Shown: in pieces, positions 27,616 to 35,345 of the stretch
Position numbering within the stretch: the first letter of the stretch is position 1
Layout of the letters: every line of letters begins with the position of its first letter
NCBI RefSeq assembly: GCF_900130055.1
Contig: NZ_FQXU01000015.1
Span: 1-64,000 of the forward strand
Source: Clostridium intestinale DSM 6191
Lineage (GTDB): Bacteria > Bacillota > Clostridia > Clostridiales > Clostridiaceae
Length of the DNA: 64,000 bases
Direction: 5' to 3'
Translations under genes and position numbers: made by a program
Notes under the pieces: model-generated
What the model was told of the DNA's origin: nothing
What the model saw: the letters and a program-made list of their open reading frames with translations, nothing else
The model's database searches: none

Positions 27616-28254
27616 ATGAAAAAAATGGATATTCTAAATCAAATGTATGAATCAGTTGCACTAGCTATTGTTAGAGCTGAGACTATTGAAAGAGCTTGTG
27701 AGATAGCTGATGGATGTATAAAAGGCGGAGTTCCAGTTATGGAAATGAGCTTTACATTAAATAATGCTGGAGATATTATTGAAGGTTTAGTTAAAAAGTA
27801 TGGTGATGATTTGTGTGTAGGAGCAGGAACAGTTTTAGATCCTGAAACAGCTAGACATGCTATATTAAAAGGAGCCAAGTTTATTATTGCACCAAATTAC
27901 TGCCCAGAAACAGCAAAGGTATGCAATAGATATCAGATTCCATATGCACCTGGATGTACTTCTCTTACTGAGGCTATTGATGCATTAAGTATGGGGGCAT
28001 CTTTTGTAAAGGCATTTCCAATCGCAGACTTCTATGGATCAAAGTTAGTTAAAGTATTTAAAACACCTATTCCTAATATGCCTATTCTAGCTAGTGGAGG
28101 AATTACTTTAGAAAATCTCCATGTATGGTTAGAAAATGGCGTTGATCTTTGTGGGTTTGGTGGATTATTAACACAAGGGACATCAGAGCAGATCGCAGAA
28201 AATGCGTCTAAAATTAAATCTATAATTACAGAATATCGTAATAAGAATAATTAA
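27616..28254 (+). CDS. KHG/KDPG aldolase family protein
   Basis: A 212-residue class I aldolase. Lys132 in SFVKAFPIADF is the Schiff-base lysine and Glu43 in PVMEMSFT the general base. The family splits 2-keto-3-deoxy-6-phosphogluconate or 4-hydroxy-2-oxoglutarate into pyruvate and an aldehyde. The chain has VMEMSFT where classic Eda proteins have an E-T-L-R-T-type segment, so it may use a related 2-keto-3-deoxy acid. It stands just upstream of a mannose-family PTS operon but has its own terminator. The shared sugar-acid theme suggests, without proving, a joint pathway. GAGGTG at 27603-27608 supports the start. Confidence 0.88.
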   Translation: MKKMDILNQMYESVALAIVRAETIERACEIADGCIKGGVPVMEMSFTLNNAGDIIEGLVKKYGDDLCVGAGTVLDPETARHAILKGAKFIIAPNYCPETAKVCNRYQIPYAPGCTSLTEAIDALSMGASFVKAFPIADFYGSKLVKVFKTPIPNMPILASGGITLENLHVWLENGVDLCGFGGLLTQGTSEQIAENASKIKSIITEYRNKNN

Positions 28255-28267
28255 TAAATGAGTCTTG

Positions 28268-28306
28268 AAAATTCCTTCTAACTGTTATGTTAGGGGGAAT
28301 TTTTAG
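28268..28306 (+). terminator. Terminator after the KDPG-type aldolase
   Basis: A 15-bp stem with wobbles (28268-28282 with 28289-28303) leading into five T. Confidence 0.85.
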
Positions 28307-28466
28307 TTTATATAGTTATTCTTTAAACTAGTCTTTTAGAACAAAGATATAGATTTTAACTTTGGTACTTTGAATGAAAATGAGCTCTCCTTTTTGTGGT
28401 TGTCGAACATTTATTTATAGAAAACGATTGTATTATAATAAACTCATACAAGAAAGGAGGGCTATT

Positions 28467-28949
28467 ATGAGTATAGCTTTAACAAGAATAGACTTTAGAT
28501 TAATTCATGGACAGGTAATCACTAGGTGGTTAACTCAGTGTCAAATCAATGAAATCGTTACTATAGATACGGCATTAAGCCATGACGATTTTATGCAAGA
28601 TGTGTTTAAGATGGCTGCACCAAAAGGAGTAAAGATTAGAATTTTATCAGTTGAGGATGCAGTAAAAGCTCAACAAAATAGTGAGTTTGAAAAAAATAGA
28701 GTAATGGTTTTATTTAAAAGTGTACAAGAATTAGATAATGCTATAAGAGCAGGTTTAGATCTAAAGGAAGTGCAAATAGGAGGACTAGGAGGAGGAGCTG
28801 GTAGAAAAGCTGTCCATAATGCAGTTACATTAGACCAAAAAGATGCTAATACATTATTAGACCTTGAAAAAATGGGAATCAATATTTATTTTCAGACTAC
28901 TCCTGATTACCCATCGGAGGCATTACAAAAGGTTATTACAAGACTTTAA
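28467..28949 (+). CDS. PTS mannose/fructose/sorbose-family EIIB
   Basis: A 160-residue EIIB. The start at 28467 follows AAAGGAGG (28453-28460), with a TATAAT at 28434-28439. The N-terminal TRIDFRLIHGQVITRW holds the phosphorylated His14 and is canonical for the mannose family. It takes phosphate from EIIA (encoded at 32.2 kb) and passes it to the sugar during transport through EIIC/EIID, the next two genes. As first gene of the operon it sets the family of the transporter, which otherwise covers mannose, fructose, sorbose, galactosamine, glucosaminate and fructoselysine-type substrates. Confidence 0.94.
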   Translation: MSIALTRIDFRLIHGQVITRWLTQCQINEIVTIDTALSHDDFMQDVFKMAAPKGVKIRILSVEDAVKAQQNSEFEKNRVMVLFKSVQELDNAIRAGLDLKEVQIGGLGGGAGRKAVHNAVTLDQKDANTLLDLEKMGINIYFQTTPDYPSEALQKVITRL

Positions 28950-28972
28950 TTAAAAAAGAGGGGGAAAAATAA

Positions 28973-29719
28973 ATGATTATTAAAGCTGCATTAGTAGGTT
29001 TGCTTTATTGGATTTCAATGGGAAGAGCTCAATACTTCTTCTCATATGCATTCCGTAAACCAATTATTTTAGGTGTTTTCATAGGATTAGTTTTTGGAGA
29101 TGTTCAAACAGGACTCATATATGGTGCTACAATTCAATTAATGTACATGGGGGGTATAGAAGCAGGAGGAAATATTCCAAATGACTTAGGACTAGCTTCT
29201 TGTATTGCAATTCCAGCCGCAATTATTAATAACTTAGATCCAGCTGCAGCAATAGCAATTGCTGTTCCATTTGGAGTTTTAGGTGTTTTAATTAACAACC
29301 TTCGTCGTACAATTAATTCTTTTTATAATACTAAGGCCGATGCATTTGTAGAAGCAGGGGAGTATGACAAACTATCTACTTTCTCATTTTTATTACCATG
29401 GTTAACAAATGGAGTTCTTTATTTTACACCAGTGTTTATTGCTACTCTTTATGGCCCAAGCGTAATACAAGCATTTATTCAAGCAATACCAACTTGGTTT
29501 ATGAACGGACTTGCAAATGCTGGAGCAATGTTACCAGCACTAGGATTTGCTTTGACATTAGTAGTTATGGGTAAGAAGCAATACATACCATTTTTCGTAT
29601 TAGGTTTCTTCATACATGCTATTTCAGGATTTTCTATGCTAACAGGGGCAATTATTGCTTTATGTATAGCACTAATAGTTTCTTTATTTAAACAAAATGA
29701 GGAAGGAGAATTAATATGA
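28973..29719 (+). CDS. PTS mannose/fructose/sorbose-family EIIC
   Basis: A 248-residue integral membrane protein with about seven to eight hydrophobic segments. It matches the EII-Sor family: the start MIIKAALVGLLYWISMGRAQYFF, GDVQTGLIYGATIQLMYMG and the glycine-rich GGNIPND loop. Together with EIID it forms the channel of the transporter. Its stop overlaps the EIID start by four bases (ATGA), so translation is coupled. Site GGGGGA at 28959-28964. Confidence 0.93.
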   Translation: MIIKAALVGLLYWISMGRAQYFFSYAFRKPIILGVFIGLVFGDVQTGLIYGATIQLMYMGGIEAGGNIPNDLGLASCIAIPAAIINNLDPAAAIAIAVPFGVLGVLINNLRRTINSFYNTKADAFVEAGEYDKLSTFSFLLPWLTNGVLYFTPVFIATLYGPSVIQAFIQAIPTWFMNGLANAGAMLPALGFALTLVVMGKKQYIPFFVLGFFIHAISGFSMLTGAIIALCIALIVSLFKQNEEGELI

Positions 29720-30564
29720 GTCAAGCAGTTGAGAATACAGTAGAACAAAAAACAATAGTTACCAAAATGGATTTATTCAAAGCTTGGTGGAAGTGGAATT
29801 TAGCAGTTGAAGTTCCTGTAAGTTTTGATAGAATGCAAGCATTAGCTTTTGGGTATTCATTAAATAAGATACTAAGAAAAGTTTATAAAGATGATCCAGA
29901 GGAACTTAAGGAAGCTATGAAACGTCATACATCAATGTTTAATACTAACTGTGACTGGGGAAGCCTTATTCATGGAATAGTTATTTCTCTTGAAGAGCAA
30001 AGAGCTTTAGGCAATGAAAATATTACTCCGGATATGATTCAATCATTAAAGATAGGTCTTATGGGGCCATTAGCAGGAATTGGGGATAGTGTTGACCAAG
30101 GAATAGTTGCTACGATTCCACTTGCTATATTTGTTCCTATGGCACTTAATGGCTCGGTTGTTGCAGCATTTATACCAGCACTTATTTATTTAGCATGGTC
30201 ATATGGATATTCATGGTTTCTAATAAATAAAGGCTATAAGTTAGGAAAGAATGCAGTTCTTGAAATTCTACATTCAGGGAAGATAAAAAAAGTTATTGAT
30301 ATTGCTAGTATAGTTGGCTTATTTATGATTGGGTGTTTGTCTTCATCATATGTTTCATTTAAAACAATTTGGACATTTACAAGCAGTTCAGCGGCAGAAG
30401 TATCTTTACAAAGTATTTTAGATGGTATGGTTCCAAAGTTATTACCGTTTACTTTAGTTCTAGGAATGTATTTCTATATTACTAAAAGAGGACCAAGATA
30501 CTTACGTATAATTGTTTTTACTATGATAATGGCTTTAATTTTAACATTCTTTGGAATTATATAG
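29716..30564 (+). CDS. PTS mannose/fructose/sorbose-family EIID
   Basis: A 282-residue EIID subunit, found only in mannose-family systems. The family pattern is clear: the long cytoplasmic N-terminal part with FDRMQALAFGYSL and HTSMFNTNCDWGSLIHGI, then GLMGPLAGIGDSVDQG, then membrane helices at the C-terminal end. It has AGGAG upstream within the eiiC end and overlaps it by ATGA. A strong hairpin follows before the dehydrogenase gene. Confidence 0.94.
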   Translation: MSQAVENTVEQKTIVTKMDLFKAWWKWNLAVEVPVSFDRMQALAFGYSLNKILRKVYKDDPEELKEAMKRHTSMFNTNCDWGSLIHGIVISLEEQRALGNENITPDMIQSLKIGLMGPLAGIGDSVDQGIVATIPLAIFVPMALNGSVVAAFIPALIYLAWSYGYSWFLINKGYKLGKNAVLEILHSGKIKKVIDIASIVGLFMIGCLSSSYVSFKTIWTFTSSSAAEVSLQSILDGMVPKLLPFTLVLGMYFYITKRGPRYLRIIVFTMIMALILTFFGII

Positions 30565-30572
30565 TTTTAGAT

Positions 30573-30614
30573 ACATAAAGCAAATTCATGACTATATATG
30601 AATTTGCTTTATGT
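30573..30614 (+). promoter_or_regulatory. Hairpin between the transporter genes and the metabolic genes
   Basis: A perfect 17-bp inverted repeat (30573-30589 with 30598-30614) with an 8-base loop, but followed by GTTTAAG instead of a long T run. It may be a partial terminator or an RNA processing/stabilising element that lowers expression of the downstream genes. Confidence 0.55.
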
Positions 30615-30659
30615 TTAAGTATGCATATATGACGTTAAGTTAGAAAGGTAGTGGAAGGT

Positions 30660-31589
30660 ATGAAAGTTTTAATTACTCCTAGAGGGTTTGCCAATTATGG
30701 ATTAGATAAGGTTAGGTATATGGAATCTAAGGGGTTAGAGGTTCATTATAATAATACTGGAAAGGCATACACAAAAGAAGAATTTTATAATTTAGCTTCC
30801 GATGCAGATGCAATTATTGTTGGGGTAGACATAATTGATAAAGAATTAATTGATAAGTGTCCCAATTTAAAGGTTGTATGTAAATTTGGAGTTGGAACAG
30901 ATAACATAGATGTAGATTATGCAAAAGAAAAAGGTATTTTCGTTGGAAGAACAGTTGGATCTAATTCTAAAGCAGTAGCAGAACATGTAATAGCATTAAT
31001 GTTTGCAGATGCTAAAAACCTCTATAATACAGCTAAAGAAGTTAAAGATCATAAATGGAACAAACCTACAGGACAAGAAATCAGCGGTAAGACATTAGGT
31101 ATTATTGGATTTGGAATGATCGGAAAGCACATTGCAAACTTTGCAAATGGGTTAGGTATGAAAGTATATGCCTATGATGCTTTTGAAATTACAGATGAAA
31201 CTGCAAAAGAGTTTAATGTAGAAAAGAAATCTTTTGAAGAAATTATTGCTGAAAGTGACTATGTATCTTTACATGTACCTCTTTTAGAATCTACTAAGAA
31301 TATGCTTTCTATAGAGGAGTTTAAGAAAATGAAGAGTAATGCTTGTTTAATTAATGCAGCAAGGGGCGGAATTGTTGATGAAGAGGCTTTATATGAAGCT
31401 TTAATTAACAAGGAAATTCGTTCAGCTTACTTTGATGTATATAGTACTGAGCCGCCTACAGAAGATGATAAATTACTTGCTTTAGATAACTTTGTCTTAA
31501 CACCTCATACAGCGGCAAGAACAATAGAATCAGAAAAAAGAACTTGTGAAATGTCGACTGAAATTATACTACAAAATTTATTAGGTTAG
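30660..31589 (+). CDS. D-2-hydroxyacid dehydrogenase (phosphoglycerate dehydrogenase-like)
   Basis: A 309-residue NAD(P)-dependent dehydrogenase. The start at 30660 is preferred to a GTG at 30651, because AGAAAGG (30642-30648) is then at a workable distance. The nucleotide-binding motif is GIIGFGMIGKHIA and the catalytic set is Arg in NAARGGIVDEEAL, Glu in DVYSTEPP and His in TPHTAA. It lacks the ACT regulatory domain of serine-pathway SerA. The position between a PTS and a sugar isomerase suggests that it oxidises or reduces a sugar-acid phosphate or 2-keto acid in this pathway. The actual substrate is unknown. Confidence 0.88.
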   Translation: MKVLITPRGFANYGLDKVRYMESKGLEVHYNNTGKAYTKEEFYNLASDADAIIVGVDIIDKELIDKCPNLKVVCKFGVGTDNIDVDYAKEKGIFVGRTVGSNSKAVAEHVIALMFADAKNLYNTAKEVKDHKWNKPTGQEISGKTLGIIGFGMIGKHIANFANGLGMKVYAYDAFEITDETAKEFNVEKKSFEEIIAESDYVSLHVPLLESTKNMLSIEEFKKMKSNACLINAARGGIVDEEALYEALINKEIRSAYFDVYSTEPPTEDDKLLALDNFVLTPHTAARTIESEKRTCEMSTEIILQNLLG

Positions 31590-31600
31590 TTGGTGAGAGA

Positions 31601-32206
31601 ATGTATATTGAAATACAAGAGTTTTTAACTAATATTAAAAAAGAGTTTGGTGAGAACCTAGATAACATTGATATAGAAAGTGTAAAAAAAGCTGCTGAAA
31701 TAATATTAGAAAGTGAGAAAGTTGGAGGGCGTGTTCATGTTACAGGAATAGGCAAACCATCATATGTAGCTGGATATATTGCTTCTTTACTATCTAGTAC
31801 AGGGACAAGTGCTTACGAATTACATGGTACAGAAGCTGTTCATGGTTCAAGTGGTCAGGTTAAGGCTGGAGATGTTGTTATTGCTATATCTAATAGTGGA
31901 GAAACTGTGGAGCTAAAGTCAACTATAGAGACTCTAGCTATGAATGGAGCTCGCATTATTGGTTGTACAGGAAACGGTGCATCATGGCTAGCTAAACATT
32001 CAGAAGTATGTTTAGTAGCTCATGTAAATATAGAAGGTGATAGCTTAAACAAACCACCACGTGCATCTATTTTATCGGAGCTATTGATTCTTCAGTGTTT
32101 AAGCATAGTATTACAAAAAGAAAAAAAGTTAGATTTGGATAAGTACCTAAAGTGGCATCCAGGTGGAAGTCTTGGTAAAAGTATAAGAGAAATGGAAAGA
32201 GAGTAG
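31601..32206 (+). CDS. SIS-domain sugar-phosphate isomerase (KpsF/GutQ-like, without CBS domains)
   Basis: A 201-residue single SIS domain protein. Motifs are GRVHVTGIGKPSYVAGYIASLLSSTG, AISNSGETVELKSTI, and the KpsF-type ending YLKWHPGGSLGKSI. KpsF/GutQ/KdsD enzymes interconvert ribulose 5-phosphate and arabinose 5-phosphate, but they carry two C-terminal CBS domains, which are missing here; shorter clostridial relatives often sit in PTS loci and isomerise or deglycate other sugar phosphates. It starts 12 bases after the dehydrogenase stop and precedes EIIA, so it belongs to the pathway. Confidence 0.86.
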   Translation: MYIEIQEFLTNIKKEFGENLDNIDIESVKKAAEIILESEKVGGRVHVTGIGKPSYVAGYIASLLSSTGTSAYELHGTEAVHGSSGQVKAGDVVIAISNSGETVELKSTIETLAMNGARIIGCTGNGASWLAKHSEVCLVAHVNIEGDSLNKPPRASILSELLILQCLSIVLQKEKKLDLDKYLKWHPGGSLGKSIREMERE

Positions 32207-32214
32207 GAGTTTTT

Positions 32215-32619
32215 ATGGCAAAGTTAAATATTATAATTGGAACCCATGGAAGATTTGGTGAAGAAATCATTAAATCAGCAGAAATGATAGTTGGTAAAAT
32301 GGAGAATGTTAGAGCCGTGTCACTATTACCAGAAATGTCTTTTGAAGAATTTATGCAGCAAGTTAAGGAGATATTAGCTGAATTAGAAGGAGAGACAATA
32401 GCTTTAGTAGATTTATATGGAGGAACACCATGTAATGTGCTTACTGCTTTAACAAGGTCATATAATCATAATGTTATAACAGGTTTAAACTTACCTATGT
32501 TAATAGATCTCTATATTAATACATCAAATGCTGAAGAGATAGACGTGAAACAAGCAGTTGAGAATTGTATAAATAACTTAAGAGAAAGTGGAGTTCATAC
32601 TAATAGTATGCTTGATTAG
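32215..32619 (+). CDS. PTS mannose-family EIIA
   Basis: A 134-residue single-domain EIIA. His11 in IIIGTHGRFGEEI is the phosphorylation site and DLYGGTPCNV is the second family motif. It accepts phosphate from HPr and gives it to EIIB. It is encoded apart from EIIB/C/D, after the dehydrogenase and isomerase, 8 bases downstream of the SIS gene. This ties the metabolic genes to the transporter as one unit. Confidence 0.92.
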   Translation: MAKLNIIIGTHGRFGEEIIKSAEMIVGKMENVRAVSLLPEMSFEEFMQQVKEILAELEGETIALVDLYGGTPCNVLTALTRSYNHNVITGLNLPMLIDLYINTSNAEEIDVKQAVENCINNLRESGVHTNSMLD

Positions 32620-32668
32620 TTTCTACATTTCATAGAGTAAAATATGTTTAAAATTTAGGAGGAAAGTT

Positions 32669-33553
32669 ATGTTTGAAGGAATTATTACACCAATTGTTAC
32701 ACCATTTAATCGTGACAAAGAACAATCAATTAATTATAAAGCTACTGAGGACTTAATAAACCACTTAATAGAAAAAGGTGTTAATGGAATCTTTATTTTA
32801 GGAAGTAATGGTGAGTTTCACGTTATTGATGAAGAAGAGAAAGTTGAATTTGCTAAGAAGGTAATAGAAATAGTTAATCATAGACTTCCTGTTTTTGTAG
32901 GAACTGGTGCATGTTCAACAAAAGAAACTATACGTTTATCTAAAAAAATGGAGGAAGTGGGTGCAGATGCCCTTTCAGTTATAAGTCCATACTTTATAAA
33001 ACCTAGCGATGAAGAATTATATAATCATTTTAAGGATGTTGCTGATTCCGTAAAAATTCCAATTGTATTATATAATATTCCTAAATTAACAGGAGGCAAT
33101 ATTTCAAAAGAGGTAGCTGAACGTTTAGCAGAAATAGATAATATTAAAGCTATTAAAGATAGTAGTGGAGAACTAGAAAATTTAAAAGGTTATATCGAAG
33201 CAGGTAGGGGCAAAGAATTCAATGTATTAGTAGGGTCAGATTCTAAGATTTCAGAAGGTTATAGTTTAGGAGCTACTGGAGCAATAGCAGGTACTAGTAA
33301 TGTTATAACAGAAGTTTTAGTGAAGCTTGATAAGGCACTTAAAACAAATGCTGTTGATGAAGCTAAAAAATTGCAAGCAGATATTGATGTTTTAAGAGAT
33401 GTTCTAAAATTAGGAACAGTTCCATCAATAATGAAAAGATCAGTAGAGCTAGCTAAGATTGCAGAAGTAGGACCTGCAAGAAAACCTGTTAGAGAAGTAA
33501 ATCAAGAAGTTGATGAAAAAATTAAAGAAATGCTAAGTTATTATAAATTATAG
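32669..33553 (+). CDS. DapA/N-acetylneuraminate lyase family aldolase
   Basis: A 294-residue class I aldolase or synthase with the Schiff-base Lys163 (IKAIKDSSGE), Tyr135 (VLYNIP) and the N-terminal GIITPIVTPF. The family includes dihydrodipicolinate synthase, N-acetylneuraminate lyase and 2-keto-3-deoxygluconate aldolases, all forming or cleaving a pyruvate adduct. The place inside a PTS/sugar operon makes lysine biosynthesis unlikely. Cleavage of a 2-keto-3-deoxy sugar acid to pyruvate and an aldehyde is the best guess. GGAGG before the start is strong. It ends at a long hairpin. Confidence 0.87.
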   Translation: MFEGIITPIVTPFNRDKEQSINYKATEDLINHLIEKGVNGIFILGSNGEFHVIDEEEKVEFAKKVIEIVNHRLPVFVGTGACSTKETIRLSKKMEEVGADALSVISPYFIKPSDEELYNHFKDVADSVKIPIVLYNIPKLTGGNISKEVAERLAEIDNIKAIKDSSGELENLKGYIEAGRGKEFNVLVGSDSKISEGYSLGATGAIAGTSNVITEVLVKLDKALKTNAVDEAKKLQADIDVLRDVLKLGTVPSIMKRSVELAKIAEVGPARKPVREVNQEVDEKIKEMLSYYKL

Positions 33554-33562
33554 ACTGTTGAT

Positions 33563-33606
33563 TGATTCAGATTTTAATAGTGGATGTTATATTAAAATCT
33601 GAATCA
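33563..33606 (+). terminator. Hairpin after the aldolase, end of the PTS operon
   Basis: A perfect 17-bp stem (33563-33579 with 33590-33606) with a 10-base loop. The tail GTTTAACTT has only a short T run, so it may be a weak terminator. Confidence 0.65.
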
Positions 33607-33750
33607 GTTTAACTTATTTAGTTTGCAGGCTGGCATCATGTAGAAGATTAGAGCTAATAATGGATTATGAAAGTTCATAAAAACTAATTACTTCAATTTT
33701 ATATACATGTGCTAAAATATTAATTAACCAGAATAAGAAAGGCAAAAAAT

Positions 33751-34833
33751 ATGATGTTAGTTGATATTTTTAAAGAATTTATTAATGTTGTACAGGAAAA
33801 TAAAAAATACACTATAGGACTATTAAATGAAGAAGGAATAGTTGTATCTTGTAGTAGAGAAAAGTTTGTAGGAGAATGTTTTAATGTAGATAGTTCTGAT
33901 ATTAATAATGTGTTTTATGCAATAAAAATTAAGCGGGAAAGTTATGGATATATCTGGGTAAGAGGTGAAGATGAGAATCTTAAGATGATAAGTAGCCTTT
34001 TACTTGATTCTTTGACAACTCGTTTAATGTATGAGATAAATAATAGTTCTTTGAAGCAAAAGGTTACCAAAGACGACGAATTAATTAAGTTTCTATTAAA
34101 TGAAGAGCAATTTGATTTAAATAATATTTTAGATTTAATTAATAGACTGGGAATTGATGAAAATAAAACTAGAGCTGCTATTTATATAATTAATCAAAAA
34201 GGACACAACCTAGAAGAAATTATGCGTTTGAAATTAAGAGCTGATAGCAAACAAATGATATACTCATTGCTTAATAAGAGGAGTTTACTGTTATTTAAAG
34301 ATATGCCAAGTGGATTGGATAACACTGAAGCTAAAAGATTCTTTAAAAAGTATATTAGAAGTTTACAAGATTGGGGACTACAAGGCTGCTATTATATAGT
34401 AGGATCTGCCCAAGATAAATTGAAGCAGTATAGTGTAAGTTATAAAAATTGTTTATGGCTTGAAAAGAATATAAATTATGAGGTAGATGAACCAATATTT
34501 TTTACAGATTATTTATTTGAATATTTTGTTTCGAAAATTCATTTAGATGATGTAAGAAATATTTTTGATTTTTATAATGATAGAGGAAAAGGGATAGACA
34601 TTGACGAATTTACTAATATTGCAAATAAATTACTTATAAATGATTACAATATTACTCAAACTGCAGATGATTTATTTTTACATAAGAATACTTTAATTTA
34701 TAAACTTAAGAAGTATGAGCAAATCTTTAATATTGATATTAGGGGAGATTTTAAAGGAAAGTTCTTAATGGTATTAATTGCCAATACATTGAGGGAATAT
34801 CAAAGACAGAAACAGGTTGGTGAAAAAATATGA
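33751..34833 (+). CDS. CdaR/PucR-type transcriptional regulator
   Basis: A 360-residue protein. The N-terminal part (to about residue 110) resembles a small ligand-sensing domain like the sugar-diacid recognition region of CdaR (GIVVSCSREKFVG, then YAIKIKRESYGYIWVRG). The middle is a CdaR GGDEF-like region (CYYIVGSAQD...SYKNC). The C-terminus is the PucR helix-turn-helix (YNITQTADDLFLHKNTLIYKLKKYEQIF). CdaR proteins activate sugar-diacid (glucarate-type) genes. The gene follows the PTS operon after 197 bases and overlaps a second EIIB gene by ATGA, so the two are probably a sensing pair for the locus (inference). Confidence 0.82.
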   Translation: MMLVDIFKEFINVVQENKKYTIGLLNEEGIVVSCSREKFVGECFNVDSSDINNVFYAIKIKRESYGYIWVRGEDENLKMISSLLLDSLTTRLMYEINNSSLKQKVTKDDELIKFLLNEEQFDLNNILDLINRLGIDENKTRAAIYIINQKGHNLEEIMRLKLRADSKQMIYSLLNKRSLLLFKDMPSGLDNTEAKRFFKKYIRSLQDWGLQGCYYIVGSAQDKLKQYSVSYKNCLWLEKNINYEVDEPIFFTDYLFEYFVSKIHLDDVRNIFDFYNDRGKGIDIDEFTNIANKLLINDYNITQTADDLFLHKNTLIYKLKKYEQIFNIDIRGDFKGKFLMVLIANTLREYQRQKQVGEKI

Positions 34834-35306
34834 GCACAAAAATTAAGCTTGCACGTATTGATAAAAGATTATTGCATGCCACAGTGGCTTTAAATTGGAG
34901 TCAATTTTTAAATGCTAATTATGTGGTAATAGTGGATCCAAGTTATAGCAATGACCCTTTCATTATTAAAGTAATGAAGCTATGTCTTCCAGAGCCAATG
35001 AAAGTTAAAATTTTTTCTACAAAAGAACTGGTAGATTTTATAGAGAAAGATAGTAGTACAAAACGTAATTTAATGGTTATATTTAAGGATTTAGAGGTTG
35101 CTAAAGAAGCTGTAGAGGCAGGATTTAAAGTAAATGAAATTCAAATTCCTTATCCAGCAAGTCGCATAGTTATAAAGAAGCTTTCTGACTTTTTTTCTGC
35201 TAAAGAGATAAAGTATATACGCTTTATTCAGGAAAAAGGTATTAAACTTTTTTTCCAAACTTCTCCTATGGATAACAAGGAGTACTCTGTATTTAGAAAA
35301 GAATAA
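34830..35306 (+). CDS. Divergent PTS mannose-family EIIB, coupled to the regulator gene
   Basis: A 158-residue EIIB-like protein. The phosphorylation-site region reads RIDKRLLHATVALNW: His16 is kept, but the usual HGQV after it is HATV. The remaining chain aligns with mannose-family EIIB through VIVDPSYSNDPF, MKLCLPEPMKVKI and FFQTSPM. It overlaps the regulator gene by four bases and is away from EIIC/D, which already have a canonical EIIB at 28.5 kb. It could be a spare transport subunit, but a role in signalling PTS phosphorylation state to the regulator seems more likely (inference). Confidence 0.85.
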   Translation: MSTKIKLARIDKRLLHATVALNWSQFLNANYVVIVDPSYSNDPFIIKVMKLCLPEPMKVKIFSTKELVDFIEKDSSTKRNLMVIFKDLEVAKEAVEAGFKVNEIQIPYPASRIVIKKLSDFFSAKEIKYIRFIQEKGIKLFFQTSPMDNKEYSVFRKE

Positions 35307-35345
35307 AAATAAGGTTGATGCGTATAGGCACCAACCTTATTTTTT
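35306..35345. terminator. Bidirectional terminator between the second EIIB gene and gatB
   Basis: AAAATAAGGTTG pairs with CAACCTTATTTT (with an inner TGC/GCA part) and has A and T tracts on both sides. It lies between converging stops and touches both. Confidence 0.85.

Noticed and set aside
28419-28433. CcpA (cre) site before the PTS EIIB gene
   Set aside because: AAACG is present, but at least two conserved positions of the cre consensus do not fit; I could not support it.
28467-35306. Sigma-54 (LevR-type) control of the mannose-family PTS
   Set aside because: No TGGC-N7-TTGC-type -24/-12 element was found before the EIIB gene, and the neighbouring regulator is not of the LevR type.
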